64,000 nucleotides of DNA, taken from contig NZ_JAVRBG010000003.1 of the NCBI RefSeq assembly GCF_031845265.1, forward strand, positions 1 through 64,000. The letters are read 5' to 3'. The stretch is from Mesonia ostreae (GTDB lineage Bacteria; Bacteroidota; Bacteroidia; Flavobacteriales; Flavobacteriaceae). Below, in pieces: positions 16,700 to 24,443 of the stretch; the stretch's first letter is position 1; each line of letters begins with the position of its first letter. The notes under the pieces are model-generated. The model worked only from the letters and a program-made list of their open reading frames with translations. It was not told the DNA's origin and made no database searches. The translations under genes and the position numbers were made by a program.

Positions 16700-16818
16700 A
16701 GAAAATGTATTAATTCAGTTTAAAACTTACGATGCGAATAGGTGCAACGCATTTATATAGCAATGCCTATCTTGAGAAGCATCACGTTAGGATATAGCTA
16801 TCCTTAAAAAAAACTGAA

Positions 16819-17214
16819 TTATACTTTAGGGGGTTGGAAAAGCGATTCCAAATATCTGGAAGAGAAGTTTACTTTATGTAAGTTAACCTGTTTTTTTCCT
16901 TCAAACTTTAATTGATTAATTAAAGCCAAATTGTTGTTCTCAATCATTAACACTAAAGGGTGACAACATTGCTGATGGGAATGGATTGGTGTATTCTCCT
17001 TATCAGGGTTATGATGATGCCCTTCATTTTTTGCACCATTGTCAATGTAATCTTCGACTACGTATTCAAGGAAAGAGTCTCCATAAACTTTATGGTCTTG
17101 ATAATGGGTAATAATGCTTGAAATTTCTTTAATTGGCCCACAAAAGTCCATATCAATGCTGATTCCCTGAAAAAAGAATAAAATAGACATTGATATGGAA
17201 AAGAATATTTTCAT
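16819..17214 (-). CDS. His/Cys-rich exported leader protein of the metal operon
   Basis: 131-residue protein with an N-terminal hydrophobic segment (FFSISMSILFFFQGISI), hence exported or membrane anchored. The central region carries EGHHHNPDKENTPIHSHQQC followed by CH, a clear metal-binding cluster. An upstream TTG in the same frame (17226) would add four residues, but the ATG at 17214 (MKIFF) sits at a normal distance from the -7 box and is preferred. It is the first gene of the leftward RND operon, 119 bases ahead of the pump. Genes of this kind often head RND metal operons in Bacteroidota. A metal chaperone or sensor role is inferred from the motif and place. Confidence 0.7.
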   Translation of the reverse strand: MKIFFSISMSILFFFQGISIDMDFCGPIKEISSIITHYQDHKVYGDSFLEYVVEDYIDNGAKNEGHHHNPDKENTPIHSHQQCCHPLVLMIENNNLALINQLKFEGKKQVNLHKVNFSSRYLESLFQPPKV

Positions 17215-17223
17215 AAAGTTTGA

Positions 17224-17258
17224 CAAAGATACAAATTAATCGATGCACAGGTTGTGCA
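17224..17258 (-). promoter_or_regulatory. promoter and operator candidate of the metal operon
   Basis: On the minus strand TATCTTTG (plus-strand CAAAGATA, 17224-17231) matches the Bacteroidota -7 consensus TAnnTTTG and ends ten bases before the ATG at 17214. Upstream lies a perfect inverted repeat with 6-base arms TGCACA and TGTGCA and spacer GGT (17244-17258), placed where a repressor or activator would meet RNA polymerase. No gene for an obvious cognate local regulator other than the two Fur proteins is in view. Confidence 0.55.
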
Positions 17259-17288
17259 AAAACTATGGTTGTTCTTTATTTACTAATT

Positions 17289-18734
17289 TTAGTTAACCTT
17301 AAATATAGATTTTGCCTCTCTATAAATCCGTTCAAAATTGAGCTTTAATTCATCGGTTGTAAAATGTTGATGAGGATTTGGTATTTCTCTTTTAATCGTT
17401 TGTAGTTTAAATTGAACTCTTTTATCTTTGCCATCAGCAAAAGTTATAAACTCGCCTTGTTTCAAACGGAAAAAAACATCTGCTCTACGTTTAGAAACTT
17501 CTTTTTCGCCTGTGGTAATTCTCGTATCAAAATTTAGATTGTGTCCACGATTTATACTTGTGGTTTCCTTACGAACAATCTCAAAGAAACGCTCATAATA
17601 TTTTGCAGTATCTGGGTCATTAACTTTGCCGAAAAACTGATAGGAAAGATTGCTCAAAATAGCCTTACTCGCTTTGTCTCCATATAGCATATCATTCTGA
17701 ATTTTATCCTGCATCACGTAAATTGTGGCAATATCATAGCTTCTTAAAGTTGCGGGAATGCGGTGCATATTAAGCAGCTTTATGGTTGGGGCTTCTTCCA
17801 TCATTAAAAATGACGACTGTTGACCTCTCACGCTCATTTGCTTGATGACTGTGTGCATAATTGCAGCGATGATAGGCGAGTAAGCTGATTCATATTTGGG
17901 ATGGTTCACGATGCAGATAACAGCAGGATTGTCCTTGCTGTTGATATTCAATGGTACTTCATCTTTTGACAAAGCCATAAACAACTGTTGTGAACCTATC
18001 TTTTTAAAGGCATTGGCCAATGTGCTTTTCACACCTGCCGTTTGTTTGTCAGAATCCATTCCGTTGATAAAAGCACTTGCCATACTTCGGGAAGTGATAT
18101 TTGAGCTCACAAAAGTAACCAACTGTTTGGTAGTCATCGATTGAAAAATAGCAATCAAATGGGGCAGGGTGCAATATTGAGGATAGGACGTTTTTAGTTT
18201 CCAAATCATTCCACCCATCAAACCTTCAACAGCATCACTGAAGAATTTTGTGGTACTGTTTGTACTGGATTCGTTGAACTCCAAAAGATTTTCAATGAGT
18301 ACCTTGGATAATTCATTCACACTTTCCTCATTGGGCAAATATCTTGGGGTAATTGGGTTTACACAATAATGGATTTGGTCAAAAGCTATGGTATAGAATT
18401 TAATATCCTTTTCTTTAAATAATGGGTAGGCAATTTCGGTAAGTTCAAAATCCTTGTAATCGTGTATGATACCACAAAATTGATGGGTACTAAAATGCTG
18501 TAAAAAATTATAGATAACACTTTCTGTTTTACCGCTTCCCGCAGAGCCAATAATCGATGCACCTCGCTTGATATTTTCGATTTGAAATTTTCCACGACGA
18601 AGTTTAAAGCGTACCTGATATTTCTTATCTCCGTTTTTGGGCTCTTCTTGATGAAGAAACACATATAAAACTGTACTGACAAACAATACCGGAACAACAA
18701 TAAAAAGGATGATATGTGGTATTGACATACTCAT
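17289..18734 (-). CDS. TraG/VirD4-like type IV coupling protein
   Basis: 481-residue ATPase that would deliver the relaxase-DNA complex to a type IV secretion channel. An N-terminal membrane helix (IILFIVVPVLFVSTVLYVF, about 8-26) anchors it; Walker A GSAGSGKT is at 63-70 and a Walker B-like SFLMMEEAP near 306-314. The C-terminal ATPase part has the DKIQNDMLYGDKASKAILSN region typical of TraM-recognition/TraG-like proteins in Bacteroidota mobile elements (often called MobC). Its ATG overlaps the relaxase stop by four bases (18731-18734), so translation is coupled. It is shorter than VirD4 proteins with an all-alpha domain. Confidence 0.85.
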   Translation of the reverse strand: MSMSIPHIILFIVVPVLFVSTVLYVFLHQEEPKNGDKKYQVRFKLRRGKFQIENIKRGASIIGSAGSGKTESVIYNFLQHFSTHQFCGIIHDYKDFELTEIAYPLFKEKDIKFYTIAFDQIHYCVNPITPRYLPNEESVNELSKVLIENLLEFNESSTNSTTKFFSDAVEGLMGGMIWKLKTSYPQYCTLPHLIAIFQSMTTKQLVTFVSSNITSRSMASAFINGMDSDKQTAGVKSTLANAFKKIGSQQLFMALSKDEVPLNINSKDNPAVICIVNHPKYESAYSPIIAAIMHTVIKQMSVRGQQSSFLMMEEAPTIKLLNMHRIPATLRSYDIATIYVMQDKIQNDMLYGDKASKAILSNLSYQFFGKVNDPDTAKYYERFFEIVRKETTSINRGHNLNFDTRITTGEKEVSKRRADVFFRLKQGEFITFADGKDKRVQFKLQTIKREIPNPHQHFTTDELKLNFERIYREAKSIFKVN

Positions 18735-19759
18735 ATCCCAATAGAACCCGACTGTATTGCTCGGTCAATCCCTTTTTTAAACTTGTTGATTATCTTTAAT
18801 GCCAACTGTACTTTGTTTGTTGGAATATTCATTATGGGTACACCAGATTTGGCAAGTATTTTATAGGCAGTTGCCTTTTCATTGGTTGGCAATCCCGAAA
18901 GAATTGAGAAATACAACTTTGGATTTTTCAGGAATGTTTTACGTGCCTTATAAGTTTCAACATAGTTTCGTTTGTATTGAAATAGAGTGTCAAACGTTTT
19001 TTCAGAAGCCTTAAAGAATTTGTCCCTATCAAAACCACGTTTTACAGGTTTGCCATTAAAAACGGTTTCCGAAGCTTTGTACTTGCTACCAGGGGACAAA
19101 CTGTATTTATTGGACATATCCTTTCTGCTCACAATAATATGGATATGGCTTTGAGAGCCTTCTTTAGGCATCCCTCTAACAATGCGTTTTCCATCTTGTT
19201 GATGTGGTGCTTCTTTTTCCAATCGGGACATCGTTTGCTGTAATTTTTTGATGTTGCCTTCTAATTCGCCACTTTTAATTTTCCGGATATCGTTCTTAAT
19301 TTGAAGTATCTTGGTGGCATAAGGTTGGTTCTCCTGAATTTTCCTATCCGTTCCCTTATACGTACGCTGATGCTCAATTTTGGCATAGTATATAATGTCA
19401 TCTACAGTAACAGCTCGTCCGTTTATTTCCCGATTAAAAGATTTAGCGTACTCTTTCATCAATTCTCGGGTGTACTTTTTCAGTTCCTCGGAATGATTTT
19501 GCAATCGCTTCAATTCATAAGCACTCGGATTGACTGTAATGGAATAAAACTTTGGTTCGGTCTTTTTGAGTTTAGCCGTATTTCCGTCAATTTCTTTAAT
19601 GACTTCCTTACCTGATATTTCTTCGCCATACTGATTGAAAAAATGTTCCATTTCATCAATGGATTTGTCATCGTTTTCTTTTTCGAGATAAGCGACAAAA
19701 TCGGAAACGCTCTGTGCATAATTGCCATCTAATGTCTGTTTGGTTACTGTGATATACAT
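18731..19759 (-). CDS. relaxase-like mobilization protein (MobB, DUF5712 type)
   Basis: 342-residue protein recognised as the DUF5712/MobB type found beside BfmA/BtgA proteins and TraG-like ATPases. The key feature is SQSHIHIIVSRKD near residues 202-214, the HxH-type metal-binding motif expected of relaxases, which nick DNA at oriT. Several Tyr residues (Y2, Y34, Y75) are candidates for the nicking residue, but which is used cannot be told. The C-terminal half is basic. Its start (19759) overlaps the stop of the upstream mobilization gene as TAATG, and its end overlaps the coupling-protein start, so the three form a tight operon. Confidence 0.78.
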   Translation of the reverse strand: MYITVTKQTLDGNYAQSVSDFVAYLEKENDDKSIDEMEHFFNQYGEEISGKEVIKEIDGNTAKLKKTEPKFYSITVNPSAYELKRLQNHSEELKKYTRELMKEYAKSFNREINGRAVTVDDIIYYAKIEHQRTYKGTDRKIQENQPYATKILQIKNDIRKIKSGELEGNIKKLQQTMSRLEKEAPHQQDGKRIVRGMPKEGSQSHIHIIVSRKDMSNKYSLSPGSKYKASETVFNGKPVKRGFDRDKFFKASEKTFDTLFQYKRNYVETYKARKTFLKNPKLYFSILSGLPTNEKATAYKILAKSGVPIMNIPTNKVQLALKIINKFKKGIDRAIQSGSIGI

Positions 19760-20307
19760 TATAATTTTTGTTTAATGTTTTCAAATTCATCTTTGCTTAA
19801 ATCCAGTTTTAAATAGCCACCTCCAAAACTGCTTTTAACATAAGTGGTCTTATCAATGATTTTTTCTAAATCATATTTTACGGAATGGAATTGTTGTTGA
19901 ACTTCTTCGTACCGATTTCGATAATGATTCAGTTCCTCATTTTCTGTAATCAATTCCTGTTGTTCAAATTCAAATAATTCTTCTTGTGCTTCTTCCTCTT
20001 TTGGATTCTCCTGAAAGAGCAGTTCCAACATTGCATTGGTGGGTTTGGTCTGGTTTTTTTCAATATCCCTAATAATGGCTACAAGTGCATTGATTCGTTT
20101 TTTTAAGCTATTCTCTAAAGTCTTCATATTTGCACCCAAAGATTCATTTGGGGATAGCTCGTTCAAATCGAAAAAGTTCATCATTGCTTCCAACGTATCA
20201 GTATGTGAATGGGTAATTTCCTTGGAAAATTTCCGAAAGCGAGTTGCCACTTTAGGTTTAATACTAATGGCAGAAAAACTGTATTTCTTTTGATGATTTG
20301 AACTCAT
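19759..20307 (-). CDS. BfmA/BtgA-family mobilization accessory protein
   Basis: 182-residue soluble protein matching the BfmA/BtgA mobilization family. The N-terminal FSAISIKPKVATRFRKFSKEITHSHTD stretch resembles a ribbon-helix-helix-like DNA-binding module, which would help load the relaxase at oriT. The C-terminal half is a charged coiled coil (ENEELNHYRNRYEEVQQQFHSV). First gene of the leftward mobilization operon. Its ATG touches a TTTACTGTAAA palindrome, repeated 42 bases upstream, suggesting autorepression. Overlaps the relaxase start by one base. Confidence 0.78.
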   Translation of the reverse strand: MSSNHQKKYSFSAISIKPKVATRFRKFSKEITHSHTDTLEAMMNFFDLNELSPNESLGANMKTLENSLKKRINALVAIIRDIEKNQTKPTNAMLELLFQENPKEEEAQEELFEFEQQELITENEELNHYRNRYEEVQQQFHSVKYDLEKIIDKTTYVKSSFGGGYLKLDLSKDEFENIKQKL

Positions 20308-20359
20308 TTACTGTAAAAAATTGCCGTTTTATAGGGGTTTCAAAAGGATTTACTGTAAA
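20307..20359. promoter_or_regulatory. paired TTTACTGTAAA operators upstream of mobilization operon
   Basis: Two exact copies of the palindrome TTTACTGTAAA lie at 20307-20317 and 20349-20359, spaced 42 bases start to start, about four helical turns. The first overlaps the start of the BfmA/BtgA gene. Two dimers could bind on one face of the DNA. Related half-sites (ACAGTAAG, CTTACTG) recur at 24240-24358 and 25826. Direct sequence observation; regulatory role inferred. Confidence 0.5.
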
Positions 20360-20389
20360 ACTTTGTTATTTCTCTATTTTATATAACCA

Positions 20390-20612
20390 GTAATTATTTG
20401 AATATCAAATAATTACAACTAAAAACCAATCGTTAACATCGCCTTGGCGTGTTACCCTCTTGCTTCTCAAATTCGTCCCGCAGGGACAAAATTTTTCAAA
20501 CAACCTGACTGAAAAGTCAGTTGCTTTTTTTCGGAATAAAAAATTCCGATATGTTTAATTTTTGATGGGTATCATTATCGGCGAAAGTCAAATCAAAATG
20601 GGATAACGATAC
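20390..20612. other. hairpin-rich oriT candidate
   Basis: This gene-free stretch upstream of the mobilization operon packs six inverted repeats: 12-bp arms GTAATTATTTGA/TCAAATAATTAC (20390-20401/20405-20416), TAACA-CGCC with GGCG-TGTTA (20434-20454), GTCCC/GGGAC (20475-20487), CTGACT/AGTCAG (20505-20520), TCGGAAT/ATTCCGA (20531-20549), and GTATCATTATC/GATAACGATAC with one mismatch (20569-20579/20602-20612). The CTGACT hairpin is followed by TTGCTTTTTTT, so on the plus strand it could also be a terminator. Density and position next to relaxase genes fit an origin of transfer. The nick site is not identified. The remaining bases to 20796 are AT-rich with nothing further recognised. Confidence 0.5.
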
Positions 20613-20796
20613 TTTAAATTGATACTGCTAACAGTCTTTTAAAGATATTCTATTTAGATATAATATTGAAATACAGATTGTTTCCAAATGGTTAGTTTTG
20701 ATACCAAAAAATAGGATTTTTATAAAAAAGTAAATTTAAGACGTCGAGTTTTTGAATATTGGCTCTTGTAAATTTGAAAAAAGTAAAGCACAAAAA

Positions 20797-20822
20797 AAGA
20801 CCTCTGAAAGTTCAAAGGTCTT
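20797..20822 (-). terminator. terminator of the small-gene operon
   Basis: Stem AAGACCT (20797-20803) with AGGTCTT (20816-20822), loop 12 bases, followed on the minus strand by a run of T (plus-strand A run at 20792-20798). It lies 17 bases past the end of the 65-residue gene at 20839. Confidence 0.7.
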
Positions 20823-20838
20823 AATTCTTGTTTTTATT

Positions 20839-21036
20839 TTAGATGTTAAAAACGTACTGATATGAATATAGATTTTTTATCGCTTCTTCGTCCAATATCT
20901 TATCATAATCCATATGATGTTCATTGGCGTAGGCTTTAAGGTCGTTCCCAAATTTGCTTTCTATATCTTCTTTTGAAACGGAAAGTAGATGTTGTTGGGT
21001 TTCGTCATCGAGGTTGTTATAATTTAGATAAATCAT
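20839..21036 (-). CDS. small conserved-looking protein of unknown function
   Basis: 65-residue acidic soluble protein: MIYLNYNNLDDETQQHLLSV..., with a DEEAIKNLYSYQYVF end. No signal peptide, membrane helix or known motif is visible. It lies 12 bases downstream of the 126-residue gene and ends before a good terminator, so it belongs to the accessory operon of the mobile element. I do not recognise the family; short proteins with this start are common near SSB genes in Bacteroidota mobile elements as far as I recall. Confidence 0.55.
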   Translation of the reverse strand: MIYLNYNNLDDETQQHLLSVSKEDIESKFGNDLKAYANEHHMDYDKILDEEAIKNLYSYQYVFNI

Positions 21037-21047
21037 AGCCTTACTTT

Positions 21048-21428
21048 TTAATATTCGCTTGTAAGCATCAACGTATTATCCACAAAATACAACCGTAGTT
21101 CATCCAAAGGAAAATCGGTAAAATTGTATCGGTGTATTTCAAATATATTCCCATTTCCATCGCTGTAAATTATTTCAGCTTCATAGCCTGTATAATCCTG
21201 TTCCTCTTCCGATAGCCTTTTAAAATCTATTGTTATAAAATGGCTTCGGTTTAGCAAACTTTTGGCGATTACTGAAACATCGGTAATGAGCCAAAAACAC
21301 TCTGCTACGTTGGCTAAATATTTCAGTCCGTTTGTAAATCGGGTGCGTATTAATGGGATTTGATAGAACATTTCAGAACCGTGAAAATGTTGCAATCCTT
21401 CTTTTATTTCGTTAACTTGTGCTTTCAT
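21048..21428 (-). CDS. DUF6876-like mobile-element protein
   Basis: 126-residue protein. The HFHGSEMFYQIPLIRTRFTNGLKYLANVAECFWLITDVSVIA stretch resembles the DUF6876 family, which has a conserved FxGSE, a T-x-G-x-x-Y-L-A segment and an aromatic W; it occurs in Bacteroidota mobile elements with no known function. The second half is beta-rich (AEIIYSDGNGNIFEIHRYNFTDFPLDELRLYFVDN). It sits between the SSB gene and a 65-residue gene on the same strand. Family naming is from memory and moderate in certainty. Confidence 0.6.
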   Translation of the reverse strand: MKAQVNEIKEGLQHFHGSEMFYQIPLIRTRFTNGLKYLANVAECFWLITDVSVIAKSLLNRSHFITIDFKRLSEEEQDYTGYEAEIIYSDGNGNIFEIHRYNFTDFPLDELRLYFVDNTLMLTSEY

Positions 21429-21509
21429 TGTTATATCTTTTTAGAATTAATGATGAAAAGAAGAGGGCACAAACTAATTGAAAACTGGTATTAGTGCCCT
21501 CTTTACTTT

Positions 21510-21845
21510 TTACTTACTACCTAATAATAGGATTTCATCGGCTATCACTTCGGTAACATAGCGTTGATTGCCATCGTCCGTGGTATAGGTTCGGGTCTTT
21601 AGTTTTCCAACAACTCCGATTTCTTTGCCCTTTTCGGCATACTTTTCGATAATTTCAGCAGTTTTGCCCCAAGCGACAACGGTGTGCCAATTGGTATCCG
21701 TTTGCTTTTCGCCCTTGCCGTTTTTGTAGTATTCATTGGTTGCCAATGATAAACGGGCTACTTTCTTACCGCTTTCAAGGTTCGTAATAGTTGGTTCTTG
21801 CCCAACATTTCCAATTAACTGTACGTGATTTTTAATAGTACTCAT
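21510..21845 (-). CDS. ssb: single-stranded DNA-binding protein
   Basis: 111-residue SSB with one OB fold: VQLIGNVGQEPTITNLESGKK, ARLSLATNEYYKN, TDTNWHTVVAWGKTAEIIEKYAEKGKEIGVVGKLKTRTY and VTEVIADEILLLG are all standard. The protein stops right after the OB fold and lacks the flexible linker and acidic DDDIPF-like tail that chromosomal SSBs use to recruit partners. Such short forms are usual on mobile elements, where they protect transferred single strands. It lies in the accessory operon between a DUF6876-like gene and a small unknown gene. Confidence 0.92.
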   Translation of the reverse strand: MSTIKNHVQLIGNVGQEPTITNLESGKKVARLSLATNEYYKNGKGEKQTDTNWHTVVAWGKTAEIIEKYAEKGKEIGVVGKLKTRTYTTDDGNQRYVTEVIADEILLLGSK

Positions 21846-21900
21846 AATAAAAGATTTAAAAGATTAATATTTCCCTTTTTGATTTAAACTGAATTAAATT

Positions 21901-22074
21901 TTAAGGGGTGTTTGTATGATTTCTTTCGTGCTCCGCACAATGGATGAAGTGGGTTTTGTCAAGACTTTTAGGGAATAAATCAGGTGTGTTTGCGACGTAG
22001 TAAAATCCTTGGATTTTCAAGGAAGTAGAAACCTTATTTTTGCCTAAAACTTGTACAGTCTTGACAAGTTCCAT
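21901..22074 (-). CDS. small protein of unknown function
   Basis: 57-residue candidate, MELVKTVQVLGKNKVSTSLKIQ..., ending FIHCAEHERNHTNTP. The chosen ATG (22074) is preferred over one at 22143, because the extra 23 residues look like untranslated leader. No ribosome site is obvious, which is normal in Bacteroidota. No motif recognised apart from a His/Cys-containing tail. It precedes ssb by 55 bases on the same strand. Coding status is plausible but unproven. Confidence 0.4.
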   Translation of the reverse strand: MELVKTVQVLGKNKVSTSLKIQGFYYVANTPDLFPKSLDKTHFIHCAEHERNHTNTP

Positions 22075-22143
22075 AATGGTATTAGCAATTCTTATAAAGC
22101 CATTTGTGACGAGAGCGTACCGACAGTTAAGCGAACAGAGCAA

Positions 22144-22804
22144 ATGGCTTTATTTTAGAATTGGTTATGCCATACCTGTTTTTCGCTGTCCCGAAAAACA
22201 ATAAAGGCTTCATCTATTATAAACCCCTTAAAATGTGTGAGGCAAAGGTTCGGTTTTTAAGAATTATCGAGTAAAGACCAAAGTAGGCTTTGCCGTTAAT
22301 TCTGTTAAGAAAATCGAGGCTTTGACTTTCCGATTACAAGCGGACTGGATTCACGGTTTTGGTTTGGGAATGTAGCGTTCCTTCCCAGCGAAGCGGGAAG
22401 GGGAAGCGGAATGGAAAACCAAAAACGGGAATTGGGTCCAAGATTTTTTATAGAGAAGCTCTTTGCCCGAAATGTAGCTTTTTGCGAAATGTAGCGGGAA
22501 AGTGCTGAACGGATTATAGAACCAAATTATTCTTTTGAAGTAGGATTTAAAGCGGACTTGACTTTAAAGATGTAGATTGGAATAGAGTTTGACCACTTCC
22601 CGAATTTTCTCGGGAATGAGTAGGCAAGTGGAATGGAAATCGGAATCTTTGAAGTTGTGTCCAAGACCTTTTTTGAGAGCAGCTCATTTTCCGAAATGTA
22701 GAGCAACGGAATGTAGGGAAATGTGCTAAACGGAATGATAAGGCAGAAGTAAAATTAAAAATCCAGTTTAGTTAGGTACTGGATAAACCTTTTACAATGT
22801 TTCT
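22144..22804. repeat. gene-free stretch with a duplicated hairpin-bearing element
   Basis: No gene is seen. Two diverged copies of a roughly 180-base unit lie at about 22338-22513 and 22550-22734. Shared landmarks in the same order: AGCGGACT/CGGACTGG, an ATGTAG near the start, a hairpin (CCTTCCC/GGGAAGG at 22380-22401; TTCCCGA/TCGGGAA at 22597-22616), GAATGGAAA, GTCCAAGA followed by a T run, AGAG-AGCTC, CCGAAATGTAG, and GTGCTGAACGGA or GTGCTAAACGGA. AATGTAG occurs repeatedly. The hairpins differ in sequence but keep their place, suggesting a structured RNA or DNA element such as a replication or partition site. Confidence 0.55.
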
Positions 22805-23641
22805 TTAAACCATTGCATATATTTCATCGAACAAAACCTTATCCAACTTTTCTTGTTGTGAAAAGGTCTTTTTCAAGGTATTGTGAAGCATCCAATTAAA
22901 GGCGTTGTAACCTACCCATAAATTAGGTTTTGAATAAGCTGGAAACGGTTCATCGTTGATAAGCTCTATAACCTCACGGGATTTTTTTGATGGGTCATCG
23001 TTTTTGTCGCTACATTCATATCGGAACAATTTCGTTTTTTCCAATATGTCCTTTACAAATGCCTCGGTATCGATAAGTTCGATTTCTTCCATTTCCCTGA
23101 ATTTCCTTGTGATTTCGTAGTATTCATTATTTAGAAACTTATCAAATAGCAAGTTCAATTTTGGCATTATTAAATCTGTATTGTTCTTGCTGTGCTTTAT
23201 CGAAAATGCGATTTCTGCTTGTGCAACGTGTAATCCATTGGTGCATATTTCCCTATAAAAACCGAAATGTCCGGAAGTTTTCTCGCTTCCATCATAAGAA
23301 TTTTTGAAACGTAACATTGGCAGAATCTTGTCCTGTCCTTCTTTTAAAGAAAACTGATTATCGTCCTCGATTATAAAATCGGTAATGAAAGACCTGTCAT
23401 TTCTGTTGATAGTGCGTTTATGATATTTCAAATTGGCATCTATTAATAACCCTTCGGCTTTTTTGAAAAACAGTTCATTTGGAATATGGCCATAACTGTT
23501 CGAGACCACATTCACAATTTTGTCATTGGAAATAACGGCATTTTCAAGCCCTCTTCGAGACTCCATACCAGTAATAATTTTTAACGATTTCATTTCATTT
23601 GAAACGAAAATTTCATCTTGTTGTAAACGATTTAAATACAT
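22805..23641 (-). CDS. DUF932-family phage/plasmid-type protein
   Basis: 278-residue protein resembling the DUF932 family of phage and plasmid proteins (LF.R-type, function unknown). Family-like parts are YGHIPNELFFKKAEGLL, SFITDFIIEDD, MLRFKNSYDGSEKTSGHFGFYREICTNGL (the G-x-FR-x-x-C-x-N-G-L block near residues 118-138) and the C-terminal PNLWVGYNAFNWMLHN. No signal peptide. It lies between the 135-residue gene and the duplicated non-coding element. Widely carried on conjugative elements. Confidence 0.75.
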   Translation of the reverse strand: MYLNRLQQDEIFVSNEMKSLKIITGMESRRGLENAVISNDKIVNVVSNSYGHIPNELFFKKAEGLLIDANLKYHKRTINRNDRSFITDFIIEDDNQFSLKEGQDKILPMLRFKNSYDGSEKTSGHFGFYREICTNGLHVAQAEIAFSIKHSKNNTDLIMPKLNLLFDKFLNNEYYEITRKFREMEEIELIDTEAFVKDILEKTKLFRYECSDKNDDPSKKSREVIELINDEPFPAYSKPNLWVGYNAFNWMLHNTLKKTFSQQEKLDKVLFDEIYAMV

Positions 23642-23687
23642 AATATTTGATTTTAGACCTGTCTGAAGACAGATATGATTAAAAAAA

Positions 23688-23715
23688 GAAAGCCTACTCT
23701 TGCGAGCAGGCTTTC
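23688..23715 (-). terminator. terminator after the 135-residue gene
   Basis: Twelve-base arms GAAAGCCTACTC (23688-23699) and GAGCAGGCTTTC (23704-23715) with loop TTGC and one mismatch, next to a plus-strand A run at 23681-23687 that reads as T on the minus strand. It separates the genes at 23738 and 22805. Confidence 0.75.
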
Positions 23716-23737
23716 ACATTTGAAGACATTAGCTTCA

Positions 23738-24145
23738 TTAAAGTTCAAATTTTAGAATCTGTTCTTCAATCTCTGATTTACGTTGTTCCAAAGTGGACTG
23801 TAAATGTGTAGTTACCAACTTGATTAAATTCGTGTTGGTCGTCTTGAATTCCAGATTGCGTGAGTCCCTAATATGAAAGGAACTTGAACCGTCCTGATTG
23901 TAATTGAACTTGGTAAGTTCACTCAAGGTTTCCGTAAGTCGTTCACGTTGCGTGGCCAAACCTCTCAATTTTTCAAACTTTTGAATTCTGTCATCCAAAT
24001 TAATCTCTGGTTTTTTGGCTACCACGAGCTTTTCCGGTGTAACAGCTTTTCCGATAGCTTCCTCGGTCAACTTCTTTTGAACTTCCTTTTTAACGGTTGC
24101 ATTTACTTTTTTTGCTGTTCCGTTTGATTTTACTTTTGTTTCCAT
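23738..24145 (-). CDS. basic coiled-coil protein of unknown function
   Basis: 135-residue protein. The first 45 residues are Lys-rich and low in complexity (METKVKSNGTAKKVNATVKKEV...), then a predicted coiled coil (DDRIQKFEKLRGLATQRERLTETLSELTKF), a short globular part containing SSSFHIRDSRNLEFKTTN, and a second helix (THLQSTLEQRKSEIEEQI). No enzyme motif. It is the first gene of the accessory block and has a long upstream region with three ACAGTAAG-type motifs and a -7-like TACATTTG on the minus strand (24263-24270). Function unknown. Confidence 0.6.
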   Translation of the reverse strand: METKVKSNGTAKKVNATVKKEVQKKLTEEAIGKAVTPEKLVVAKKPEINLDDRIQKFEKLRGLATQRERLTETLSELTKFNYNQDGSSSFHIRDSRNLEFKTTNTNLIKLVTTHLQSTLEQRKSEIEEQILKFEL

Positions 24146-24239
24146 AATTAAATGATTTTAGATTAAACAATATTTGAGCAAAACCCAAACGGAAGACAAA
24201 ATTTTAGAGTGGAAAGGAAACGGAATCGTTACTTTACCG

Positions 24240-24358
24240 ACAGTAAGAATTATAGATAAAAACAAATGTATTTTTACCATTAAACAACAGTTCCACTTAC
24301 TGCATTAGCTTTAGAAACGGAATAGAGGAAATCTACTATTTATATTAAGTACAGTAAG
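24240..24358 (-). promoter_or_regulatory. upstream region with repeated ACAGTAAG motifs
   Basis: ACAGTAAG at 24240-24247 and 24351-24358, and CTTACTG, its complement form, at 24296-24302, surround the -7-like box TACATTTG (minus strand; plus-strand CAAATGTA at 24263-24270). The motif matches half of the TTTACTGTAAA pair upstream of the mobilization operon. A shared island regulator is inferred. Confidence 0.4.
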
Positions 24359-24443
24359 TTATTTGAGTCAAAGCCAGAGAGTATTAAGGGCATAACCCAC
24401 TAACGATTTAAGCCGCTCAATGGGAACATTAAAACATTTTATA

